Of a stretch of 64,000 nucleotides of DNA, positions 1-10,022 are shown piece by piece. The DNA comes from Theobroma cacao (lineage: Eukaryota > Streptophyta > Magnoliopsida > Malvales > Malvaceae), in contig NC_030854.1 of NCBI RefSeq assembly GCF_000208745.1, forward strand, positions 21,826,551-21,890,550. The letters run 5' to 3'. Both the position numbers and the translations under genes were made by a program. Each line of letters begins with the position of its first letter. The first letter of the stretch is position 1. The notes under the pieces were generated by a model, which was given only the letters and a program-made list of their open reading frames with translations, was not told the DNA's origin and did not search any database.

Positions 1-242
1 TAATGCTGAAGGTGATTCTCTACTTATTATCTTCAATAACCTAATAAGCTCTAATGTAATTCTTGAAGTTTATATATAATTTCAGACTTGTATAGTAGTA
101 ATAGTATTAGATTTTGGTTAGTCTACCATGATGCCTAAATTAAAAAAAAGAAGAAGAGAAAAGATGTAACATTAAAATCCTTGTTGATTAGTGAAAAAGA
201 AAGAAAACCTTTAAGCTGCTTTTTATTAAGAATTTCTTTAAA
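1..242. other. AT-rich flank, no gene seen
   Basis: AT-rich sequence with A/G-rich runs and no open frame of interest. It ends where the first copy of the large tandem duplication begins. No transposon terminus is recognised here. Confidence 0.6.
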
Positions 243-380
243 AATGATGTTTGGCTTGGCTTTTGCTTTTAAGAGGTAGATAAGATGAAAGGGCATGCCG
301 AACAGGTACTTAATAACCTATTCAGCCCCACTTCATTGCACTGATATGGTTGTAGAAAACGAAGAGTCAGCTTTCATGCC

Positions 381-388
381 TATAAATA
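381..388 (+). promoter_or_regulatory. TATA box (TATAAATA) upstream of short ORF
   Basis: TATAAATAAAG lies 71 bases before the ATG at 452. The same box is kept at the equivalent place in copy B (8623-8630). It is a core promoter by position and motif only; no transcript evidence is available. Confidence 0.5.
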
Positions 389-451
389 AAGGGAACCATT
401 AACCATTTGAATCAAATTCAATTATCTTAATCAATCTCAGATAATTGAAAA

Positions 452-676
452 ATGACATCCAGAGATCCAAGAGTCAAGAAGGGGAAAGAGGCAGCCTCCG
501 AAGAGGAGGAGGTGCCTTTGAGTGTGAGGGACTAATTGCACATATTCCAGTAGAAGATGCAAGTCCGCATCAACAACCTGATGCAAAGGACTTTTGACTT
601 GAAGGCTGTCATCCTAAGCAACGAAAAGATTCTCGCTGAGATAGAGTTAAAAGTAGATGAACTTATGAAGAAATGA
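452..676 (+). pseudogene. Short 74-codon ORF of unknown function, two internal stops
   Basis: One reading frame runs from ATG 452 to TGA 674-676 and is interrupted by a TAA after residue 27 and a TAG six codons later. Both could be former Gln codons. The start is charged (MTSRDPRVKKGKEA), followed by an acidic run. The part after the stops is a predicted amphipathic helix rich in L, I, E and K (ending KVDELMKK), suggesting a small coiled-coil protein. A truncated copy is at 8698-8778, with a stop at the same first position. A TATA box sits just upstream. I do not recognise the family. It could be the first exon of a longer element gene, since the downstream transposon-protein-like gene also ends in a coiled coil. 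Confidence 0.4.
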
Positions 677-829
677 ACTACGGTTCATTTTTTTTGTATC
701 ATCTCCTTGTATTTTCGAGGGGAACTTTTTAATAAAATTTGAATAAAATTTATAGCAATTTTTATTTTCATTGAGCACATATTTCATTCAGTTGTTTTGT
801 TCGTTTAAGTTATATTATGTTGTATAACT

Positions 830-1830
830 TCGTGAGTGGATGTTAGGCATTGGGTGACCTATTATTAGGTATTGGGAGAGTGGGTTATACGCAGTGCGTG
901 AATTGTGCAATGCATATCTTTTGTTGAGACATTGTGTGAGTGGTTTATATGTATATGGAATAAAGTACCTATCGTGACATGTCGTTATGTATTGTGTGAC
1001 GTTGGGCCAGTACATGACTGTTTAAGTTTGCATAACATGAGTGGATATTAGGCATCGATTGACTTATTATTAGGTATTGCTAGCGAGACTGGTGGTGCAT
1101 GACTTGTGCAATTCACCTATTGTTTAGAGGCTTATTATTCATTGGGTGACTTATTCGTAGGTGTTGCAAGCCTGACGGTGAGTGACTGACTTGTGCAATT
1201 CATGTGTTGCTTTGAGGCTTTTGTTTAGTAGTTTTTTAGGTAATGCATGACTGGTTTTTATATATTGCGTTACCTGTTGTAGCGAGAGTGGTGGTGCGTG
1301 ACTTGTGCAATTCATGTGTTGTTTTGAGGCTTTTGTTCAGTAGTTTTTTAGGCTTGCATGACTGGTTTTTATATATTGCATTACCTGTTGTAGCGTGAGT
1401 GGTGGCGCATGACTTGTGCAATTCATGTGTTGTTTAGAGGCTTTTGTTCAGTGTTTTTTAGGGTTGCGTGATCGATTTTTATATATTGCGTTACCTGTTG
1501 TTATGTATTACGAGAGTGGTTGCACGTGACTTGTGCAATTCATGTGTAGTTTAGAGGCTTTTGTTCAGTAGTTTTTTAGGATTGCGTTACTGGTTGTTAT
1601 GTATTACGTGACCTATTGTTATATATTGCGAGAGCGGTAACGCGTGACTTGTGCCATTCGCCTCTTATTTAGGGGCGTTTGCTCACTAGTTATTAGGCAT
1701 TGCATTAATGTGTATTAGACATTGCGACACTTAATTTCTGTTAAATTTTTGCGGTCGGCCAAATGTGACTTAGGCATTGCATAAGTGGTTTCTATGCATT
1801 AAGGGGCTATTTTTGAGAAATTGACTGATC
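830..1830. repeat. Degenerate tandem array with GCGTGACTTGTGCAATTCA core
   Basis: The array has about six units, clearest at 1085-1720, with spacing of roughly 85-118 bases. Each unit carries a gagagtggtggtgcgtgac-like core, then gtgcaattcatgtgttg, ttgaggcttttgttcag and a TATATATTGCGTTACC-like tail. The shorter module ATTGCGTGAC recurs throughout. The reverse complement of this module (GTCACGCAAT) makes up the arrays at 7.9-8.4, 9.6-10.0, 12.5-12.7 and 16.4-16.8 kb. The array lies directly 5' of the MULE transposase, so it is best read as sub-terminal repeats of a large Mutator-like element. Confidence 0.7.
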
Positions 1831-1856
1831 GTGACACTTAATTTTTGTTAAATTTC

Positions 1857-4847
1857 AGCGGCCTGCCAAATGTGAAGCTTATGATTACATATGGTGGTCA
1901 CTGGGTCGATGACACTTACAAGGGTGGTGAGACACGAGTGAGGGGTGTTGGGAGTGATTTGTCATTTTTGGGACTAGTGAAGCTGGTTGAAGAGGTTGTT
2001 GGGGTCAACTCACATAATAATGAAATCGAGCTACATGCATCGCTCAGCCATGCCGCAGGGGTTTCGCGCGTAATTATCAAGGATGATGAAGATTTAGCAA
2101 GTATTCTGCGAGATGAGAGGGCAGTTGTTGTGTTTGTGACAGTTAAAGCAGGAAATGCAAACAATATTCCACATAAGCATGGTATCCAACATAGTAATCA
2201 ACAAGAACTGAATGTTAATTATTTTGACATACCACACCATGCCTTTCCTAACAAAAAACCATGGCAATCACGTTTGATGTATCCTCATGAGTTTTAGTAG
2301 CCCGACGCACACATGAGGTGTCTGCAAATGATGTATGCACAATTTCAATCGGAATGTGCATTGAACGAAATACTTGGTACTTTGCAACAAACACAACTGT
2401 CGCTCGAAAATGTATTAGGTCCATTGTCATTAGCAAACGACACTATGATGGTTGTGAGTGATGACGATGCATATGATCATATTGAAGATGATGTTGAAGA
2501 GGATGACACGGTGGATGGGAACCGTGAGTTGCGTTATGACTGTGAAGATGATTACTTTAGTGGACATGAAGACTGTTCAAAGGACGACAGGGTTGAGCAG
2601 ACTGACATTCCTGATTGCAATCATGCAGATGACGGTAGAGGTCATACCACAACTATTATGTTAGATGAGGTTAAGATGGACAACCATTGCAAAACCGTTG
2701 AATTAAAAGATGTTGAGGGTGCAACACTATTTACGAGAACGCCATCGCACTTGAGAACCGCATTCGTTCGCCTGATGACAGTGATCAAGAGAGGGTAAAT
2801 ACAGGGGTATCTCGTCAATGGATTATTCTCAAGCTAGATATGATATCCTTCTAAATAGTTGGGAGTGAGAAATCTAGATCAATGGACGACCACTTATGTC
2901 GCGAAAAAGTGTTTCTATTGAAGGTTGAATTGAAACAAGCTTTGAGCATGTTGGCACTAAAAGAACATTTTGAGTTTAGAGTTAAAAAGTCATGTCACGC
3001 TCGTTTTGAGGTTGGTTGTAAGGAGAAGGCATGCAAGTTTGCTTTGTGTGCAACGAAGTTGCTTGAGGGAGAATATTGGCATGTTCGAACGTTGCATAAG
3101 GACTGTCGATGGTTTGCAATATGGGTACCGAACTACGAGAGCGAGGGTAATTGGTGAGCTTATATCCAGCAGGGTGCAAGGAAATTGTGTAACCCCATTG
3201 AGACCAAAGGAAATAATGGAAGAGATGAATCATAAGTAGGGATTGCGATGCCCATATGGTAAGGCTTGGTAAGCTAAGGAGTACGCGAAGAGTCTTGTGT
3301 TCAGTCTGCAAGAAGAGTCATTCCAACTCCTCCCTTCGTATTTCCATATGTTGGAATATGAAAATCTCGGTATTGTGACGTGTGTCACTATTGATGGGGA
3401 ACAACGATTCAAATATTATTTTCGGGCATTCGAGTCATGTATTCAAGGGTTCAGTGCTATAATGCAGCATGTAGTCGCTATCGATGCCACACATCTGAAA
3501 GGCAGATTCAAGGGTATTCTATTTGTGGCGGTATGCAAAGATGCGAATGAGCAGATATATCCACTTGCATTTGGCATTGGCCACGTCAAAGACGAAGAGT
3601 CTTGGTCGTGGTTTCTTAACCAATTGCGTCGTACAATTGGTTGTCCTGAAAATGCAATGTTCATTTCTGATCAGCATCTTAGCATTAAGAATGCAGTTGA
3701 GAAAGTGTACAAGGACGCTCATCACGGTCTATGTTATTACCACTTAGGGAAAAACGTTAAAAATAGGTTCAAGCGCAAAGATGTTGCAATGATTTTCACC
3801 ATGGCCTCCAATTGCTATAAGGTCGCCTATTTTGACAGACTTATGAATCAGTTGAAACAGCTTTGCAAATCTACTTATGACAACCTCATGAGATTAGGCC
3901 TTGAGATATGGGCACGTGCACAGTCACCAATAAGGCGATACAAGCTAATGACATCCAACACTGCGGAGTGTATTAACTCTTGCCTGAGGCATGCAAGAAA
4001 AATGCCAATAAAGGTCTTGATCGAGTGCATCAGAGGCATGTTTCAACATTGGTTCCATGACCGGCATAATGAGGCATTGAATTTGACCATGCCTCTCAGC
4101 CCTTGGGCTACCGATCTATCGAACAGATGGTTCAATGAAGCATGTCAGTTTTTCGTACAAGCAATCGAAATGGTGGAGTTTCAAGTTGTAGGCGGGAGTA
4201 AGGATAGAGTCGTGAACCTCGCCACCAAAGAGTGTTCATGCGGTGAGTTCCAGTCCGATACTCCTTTGCACACATGCCATGGCGGCAATAAGGTATGAGC
4301 AATCATGTTTTGTTATATTGTGCATGATGAATTGAATTTTTACATTGTTCACCATCTGTGATTTCATTGCCTTGGTAGTAAGTGCAAACGTGCAGCCATT
4401 GAATTCTGCTCAGACTATTACAAGACTCAGTCTTGAGAAGAGGGATATGCGATTCCCATTCACCCGGTTGGGCATCCTAGTGAGTGGGACATCCCCAATG
4501 ACGTTCAACAAAATGTCATTTTGCCACCAAGTTGGCGAGGTAAAGCGGGAAGACCTAGGAGGAAAAGGATTCCATCAGTTGGGGAAGGCAGCGGATGACG
4601 TAGATGTTCACAATGCAGGAGATATGGTCATAATAGACAAAATTGCCGAACTCCATTTGCACCTCTACCGACAAACGAGGAAACATCATATACTCAACTG
4701 ACGGCTCGACGACGTCGACCCAAGGCATGTACAATTTGCAGACAACTCGGGCACAGACGAAATCGCTGTCCAATGCGGACTACAAACTCTGATAATGTTA
4801 TCGATGTCGTACTTGAAGAGAGTGGCCCTTCAGACGTTAGTTGTTAG
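1857..4847 (+). pseudogene. MULE (MuDR-type) transposase, decayed
   Basis: This is the transposase of a plant Mutator-like element, which would cut and paste the element in the nucleus. Domains in order: a PB1-like N-terminal domain (about 1870-2160, starting VKLMITYGGHWVDD), an acidic linker (2313-2798), the MuDR DNA-binding domain (2882-3150, with SCHARFEVGCKEKACKF) and the MULE core (3297-4250). In the core the DDE residues are visible: Asp in AIDATHLKG, Asp in FISDQH and Glu in SNTAECIN. A SWIM finger (ECSCGEFQ) is cut by a 1-base frameshift just before CTHAMAAI. A typical MULE intron follows (4293-4378, AG/GTATGA to TTGGTAG). The second exon holds the GRPRRKRI segment and two CCHC zinc knuckles (CSQCRRYGHNRQNC and CTICRQLGHRRNRC), ending at TAG 4845-4847. 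Further damage: TAG TAG at 2295-2300, a frameshift near 3095, stops at 3237 and near 3273, and two TGA codons in exon 2. It cannot encode an active enzyme. Confidence 0.9.
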
Positions 4848-6452
4848 GGATTGTTTCGAAATTGCCATTGATATTTGCATTGAATAATACTATTTCAACT
4901 TGAGTTTGACAGAGTTTGAATGAAAAGTAAGATACATAATATGTCCATATGGTAGAGAAAACCTTATGCTAGTTATGGAGGTTTGAAAAAGTGTACCAAA
5001 GCATGAGAATTGAAGTTACGTTGAGAAAGTTATGGATGTTTCAAGGGATGGCTTCCATGCAATATGAAAAATGTTTATTGAGGAAGAAGGATGGGAAAAA
5101 GAAGAAGAAGCTGGTGGAAGTGAGGAGAAAGTGCTGAAAAAAATTAGATATTTTTTCTATAGTTGACTACAGTTCCCATTATTTACGAAAATGCCATTAC
5201 ATAGTTGGATCATCAAATTCCAATTACAATACTTAGCTCATTTGTTTGATCATCAAATTCATTGTACTCCTTAATAATTTGTATTTCATTGTAAACCATT
5301 GAATAAAGCACAAAATATTTCATTTAATAATATTTGCATGATTGATTAGGCATCTTGCTTTATATTTTTGCCCAGAAAATGATGTATAATAATACTAATA
5401 GTTGTTCTTGAGATGATGCAACTTCCATCTACAAGTATAAAACATAATATAGAAACGGCACAATAACAAATATATAGTATACAATAGTTAATTAAAAATT
5501 AAAGAAGAAACATAACTTATCTAATTAAGAACAAATACAAATATGTCTCAATCAACATAAATTTGAGTTATTACAAATAAAGCATACAATTTGTTGAACC
5601 AAATAAAAAATTAATTTTCATTTCTAGAAGCTATCCAATCATTCCACATTTCTTGAGAAAACCCTTCCATTGTGTGAACTAACAATATCAAAAAATAATT
5701 AAAATAATGAAATATAAATATTATATAAAAACAGCATATAGTAAGCACAAAGTTAACTTTTCATGTCCACCTTACAAATATTCAATTTAAAAACAGCATA
5801 TAGAAGGATCTATTTTTTATATGCAGGAAATATGTTGGAAAAATTTAATGTAAGTTCAATTGATACAAGAAGAAGATAAAAAAAGAAGAAACAAAAAGAA
5901 GAATGGGAGATTTCAACCCACAATTTCAGATGATGAAGAAGCAGAGCTAGAAGAAAGATGAGCGACTTTAGCAAAATAGAGAAGAAACAACAGACCCTCA
6001 ACCCCAAAAACAATGCTTTGCTTCGAAATGTGAGTGGTTTTTTTAAAAGATAATGGGTAAAAATGTCCTTAAAGACATTGCAGAGTGTAATGTAATGTGA
6101 TTACATTGGTTTTGAACTGCAATCACATTACATCCATTGGCTGCAATGTGATTGCATTGCAATCATACATTGCAGTGGTTTGTTACAAAACAAACACTGC
6201 AATGTAATTTAATTAGGCATATTGCAGGGAATGTGACTTTACATCCCTTATACCAAACGCACCCTTAATGTCGACCATTGTAATCAAAAAACATAAAGGT
6301 CATAAGATAGCTTCCAACCGTTTCTTTCATATTTCAGTCTTCCCAATATCTATCGATAGCTACCGTTTCATCTTTCAACCATTCCAAACTTAGTTTAAAG
6401 GTGAAGGGAAGTTGAACCACTAAAGCTAAACCGTCCTGCACTGTCTTAAGCA
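4848..6452. other. Noncoding DNA between transposase and next gene
   Basis: The first part is probably 3' UTR. Bases 5082-5410 and 6266-6342 recur in copy B at 9160-9486 and 9488-9563. The middle (5410-6030) is AT-rich without a gene. From 6060 to 6265 there are many GCAAT/ATTGC/TTACAT pieces in both orientations, ending in ACCAAACGCACCC. This looks like one end of a MITE, but I could not find a matching left end. Confidence 0.5.
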
Positions 6453-7652
6453 ATGGCCTCATCATCGAGTAGACCCAATGTCCATGACAATGGCGACCAA
6501 AGTATGAGTGATGATGAATAATCTACCTTATGATCAAGGAAGAAATGGAAACTAGATCTTCAACTGCTTGCCGCATCAATTGGTTTTTCAATTCAACCAA
6601 GTAATGATCTGTGTTCTCCCTTATGGTTTAAGGACATATCACATGGTGGTAGGTATTGGATAATAGAGAATGTCGTAATATCATGCCGAAAAGTGGTAGA
6701 TTGGGAAAGCTTACAGGAAAACATATACCTTGAGGGTGACCTATCTTCGTTTTTCAACATGGGTAAACTTAAGGGTCTAAGTACCTTTCCATTTTTTGAT
6801 TATAGCCTGACACTTGTTAAGGAATTTTACTCCAGCATTCGCCGGAGTGAAAATGAATTTGAAAATCCTATAGATTTTGACCCTAACGTTTTGAACGTGT
6901 TTTTTGGAGGAATAGAGTTTACAGTGACTCCCTTTGATATTGGGAAGCTCCTGAAAACGGAGTGTAGACATGGACAATATAGACCTCCGCCATCATATGA
7001 CCCGTCCCGCATGTGGGCCCAAGTGGCAGGCAGAAGAGAACCATACACCATAGAGTCATGTTCTGCTCATCATTTGAATTCTGCATAAGATAGGCTAGTA
7101 CATAATTTTCTAGTGTCCACATTACAAATAAGGATCAGTCGTTTAAGACATGTTAATGCTGAGGATCTGTGGATGATGGAAATAATTGGAAGCGAGTTTG
7201 GCGTGAATATTGTAGAATATGTGATCACGAGAATGAAAGAAGTTGTCATGCGAGAAGAGACAACCCTTCCATATTGGAACATCATATCAACTCTAGTTAA
7301 GAAGAAAGGGATATGGAGCAATAGGTATCTAGCCGATTAGACCAGTCGCAGGCCTCGTAATCTCTCGTTTTGATGGCTCGTGAAAAGGGGATATGACTTG
7401 AGTCTTGATGAGCCATCGAACTTTGTCGAAGGCAGCCCAGTTCATCCTGCCCATGATACTCCATTCAAACAACAGTCTAGAGTTCATGTTTTCAATGATG
7501 TGATGTATAATATGCTTCTAAGGATTGATGAGAAACTCAATAATCAAACTGCTACAATGCACACATTGGAATTGAGGATACAGAATGTTGAGAATCTTCT
7601 AATGCAAAGAACAGATACAGCTGTTCGTGCAGCAGAAGCGCAACAGAATTGA
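6453..7652 (+). pseudogene. Plant transposon protein-like gene (Transposase_32-like), five in-frame stops
   Basis: A single frame of 400 codons starts at ATG 6453 (MASSSSRPNVHDNGDQS) and ends at TGA 7650-7652. It is broken by stops at 6519, 6531, 7086, about 7338 and about 7371, most explicable as one C-to-T change in CAA, CGA or CAG. The central part (LVKEFYSSIRRSE, then FFGGIEFTVTPFDIGKLL) and the later part (DRLVHNFLVSTLQ, DLWMMEIIG, LPYWNIISTL) have the layout of the 'putative plant transposon protein' domain found next to plant retroelements and MULEs. The last 60 residues form a predicted coiled coil (MLLRIDEKLNNQ, LELRIQNVENLLMQ). The family's biochemical role is not known to me. It lies 1.6 kb downstream of the MULE transposase on the same strand and inside the same repeat unit, so it was probably carried by the element. 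Confidence 0.6.
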
Positions 7653-7852
7653 CTGTCCTCAAATGAGTTTCTCTGACATTAACCTCAGAGAAAAAAGAAG
7701 TCAGTTGTCATATTTTCTGGCTGAGTCAACCATTCCAGATGAACATTCATATTTGAGAGTTGTGGGTTAACTGGATTATGGATACTATAGTTTGTATTTC
7801 ATAATTCACTTATGGTATTTTGTTTTCTTTAACTCGATATTTTGTTATGATG

Positions 7853-8485
7853 GTGCTTGAGGTTGAGTTATGGTTTGATATTGTCCATGGTAATTGGCTT
7901 ACCCTTATTCGAAGAACATGACACAGAATAGGTGAGTCACACGATGCAAGATCATCTAGTCACGCGATCCCATATCATATAGTCACGCGATTCAATAAGA
8001 ATTCATAACGCCACTATATACATACTACTCACGCAACTTCATATAAACTAGTAACGTAATTCCATAATATCCAATCACGCGAGTCAATATAAACTAGTGA
8101 TGCGATTCTACAAAATAGTCATGTCACGCGCTTTCATATTAACTAGTAACGCCACTCCATATTTACTACTAACGGGAGTAAATATCAAATACTCACTCAA
8201 TTCTAAATCTTAACGGTTCACGCGATCCATATTTACTACTCACACGATTCCAAGTGGATTAGTGATGCGATTCCATATTAACAACTAACGTGATTCAAAA
8301 TTTAGTACTCGCGTGACTCCATAACAAATACTCCTGCGAATCAATTTCATCTGGAGACGCGATTCCATCCACACCATTCACGCAATTCAATAGCAACTGC
8401 TTACAACCCTATGTCACACAATGTAATTCAACATGTCATGTAGGCTATAAAGTAAAGAAGCAAAAGGGGTTAGCATATGCAAACG
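7853..8485. repeat. CACGCGA array, inverted relative to the 5' array
   Basis: There are more than twenty degenerate 20-30-base modules of the type agtCACGCGATTCCATAT-nAACTA, with variants CACGCAA, CACGTAA and AACGCCA. Orientation is opposite to 830-1830, as expected for sub-terminal repeats at the other end of one element. The block is repeated with few changes at 9560-10022 plus 12497-12769. The spacing is irregular and there are no constant repeats with unique spacers, so it is not a CRISPR-like structure. Confidence 0.7.
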
Positions 8486-8697
8486 AATGATGTTTGGCAT
8501 GGCTTTTGCTTTTAAGAGGTAGATAAGATGAAAGGGCAAGCCGAACAAGTACTTAATAACCAATTCAGTCCCCCTTCATTACACTCATATGGGTGTAGAA
8601 AACGAAGAATCAGCATTCATGCCTATAAATAAAGGGAACCATTAACCATTTGAATCAAATTCAATTATCTTAATCAATCTCAGATAAATGAAAACTG

Positions 8698-8778
8698 ATG
8701 TCCAGAGATCCAAGAGTCGAGAAGGGGAAAAAGGTAGCCTCCAAAGAGGAAGAGGTGCCTTTTAGTTTGAGGGACTAG
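8698..8778 (+). pseudogene. Truncated second copy of the short ORF
   Basis: ATG 8698 opens MSRDPRVEKGKKVASKEEE and reaches a TAG at 8776-8778, the place where copy A has TAA. The frame continues beyond the stop for about 30 codons, but the sequence soon diverges from copy A into the hairpin. A TATA box lies at 8623-8630. Function unknown. Confidence 0.4.
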
Positions 8779-8827
8779 TTGCTCATATTCCAGCAGAAAA
8801 GCAAATCTAAAACACAAGATTTCTATC

Positions 8828-9098
8828 TGAAAGCGGATGGAACTTGTATGAAAGAGCAAACTGAACTGTCTGATTGAGGAATGAAAAGTAAGATACACAA
8901 GATGTCCATATAAAAGAGAAAACCTTCAAGTCTAATGGTGGGGCCGCTGGAACTAGTTGGGGAACAATGGAGGTCCAAAACAATTGAACATGGGACTTGA
9001 AGGTTTTCTCTTCCATATGGACATCTTGTGTATATTACTTTTCATTCCCCAACCAGACAGTTCAGTTTGCTCTTTCATACAAGTTCCATCCACTTTCA
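8828..9098. repeat. Long imperfect hairpin, about 105-base arms, 61-base loop
   Basis: The left arm 8828-8932 is the near-complete reverse complement of 8994-9098. Both contain the module aatgaaaagtaagatacac and its complement. Part of the arm also occurs once, non-palindromic, after the MULE transposase (about 4918-4965), so the arms derive from transposase 3' sequence that was duplicated and inverted. A transcript across it would fold into a long stem. Confidence 0.75.
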
Positions 9099-10022
9099 AA
9101 GCAGCTATCGATATATTGATAAGCTTTCGATACTCAGGCAGGTCCAGAACAACTGAACGTTTATTGAAGTAGAAGGATGGGAAAAAGACGAAGCAGAAGC
9201 TGCTAGAAGTGAGGAGAAAGTGCTGAAAAAAATTAGATATTTATCCTATAGTTGACTACAATTCCCCTTATGTAAAAAAATGCCAGTTGGATCATAAAAT
9301 TCCAGTTAGAGTACTTAGCCCATTTGTTGGATCATCAAATTCATTGTACTCCTTCATAATTTGTTTTTCTTTGTAAACCATTAAATAAAGCACAAAATAT
9401 TTTATAATATTTACGTGATTGATTTTGGCATCCTGCTTCATATTTTTGCCCAGAAAATGATGTATAATAATACTAATAGTTGTTCTTAATGTAGACCTTT
9501 GTAATAAAAAAACAACAAGGGCATAAAATAGCTTCCAACCATTTCTTTCATATTGCAGTCTTCCCGTTGAGTTATGGTTTGATATTATCGATGATAATTG
9601 GCTTACCCTTATTCGAAGAACATGACACAGAATAGGTGAGTCACGCGATGCAATAGCAACTAGTCATGCGATCCCATATCATCTAGTCACGCGATCCAAT
9701 ATGAATTCATTACGTCACTCAATATATACTACTCACGCGAATCGATATCAACTAGTAACGCAATTCCATAATTACAGTCATGTGACTCAATTTTTCTACT
9801 CACGCGATTTTAGAATAAATACTCACACCATTCCATAATAACTACTAACACCACGCCACTCCACATATATTACTCACGCGAGTCAATATAAACTAGTGAC
9901 GCGATTCTACAAAATAGTCATGTCACGCGCTTCCATATTAACTAGTAACGACACTCCATATTTACTACTAACGGGAGTAAATATCAAATACTCACGTAAT
10001 TTTAAATCTTAACGGTTCACGC

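Larger units (their letters stand above)
243..8490. repeat. Tandem duplication unit, copy A (MULE-derived)
   Basis: This 8.2-kb stretch carries a short ORF, a repeat array, a MULE transposase, a transposon-protein-like gene and a second array. Its start matches the sequence beginning at 8486, and its last 630 bases match 9560-10022 plus 12497-12769. The pentamer AATGA occurs at the start of copy A (243-247), at the A/B junction (8486-8490) and at the end of copy B (12765-12769). That is the pattern of a tandem duplication joined at microhomology. The offset between the two starts is 8243 bases. Confidence 0.75.

Noticed and set aside
815..1421. Minus-strand frames in the left array as small proteins
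   Set aside because: They are repeated peptides produced by the tandem DNA repeat, with no start context or conservation apart from the repeat.
6060..6265. Complete MITE at GCAAT/ATTGC repeats
   Set aside because: The right end (ACCAAACGCACCC) is plausible, but I found no matching left end or target duplication.
7853..8485. Regular CACGCGA repeats as a possible CRISPR array
   Set aside because: Repeats are degenerate, spacing varies, spacers are themselves repeated, and the genome is a plant's.
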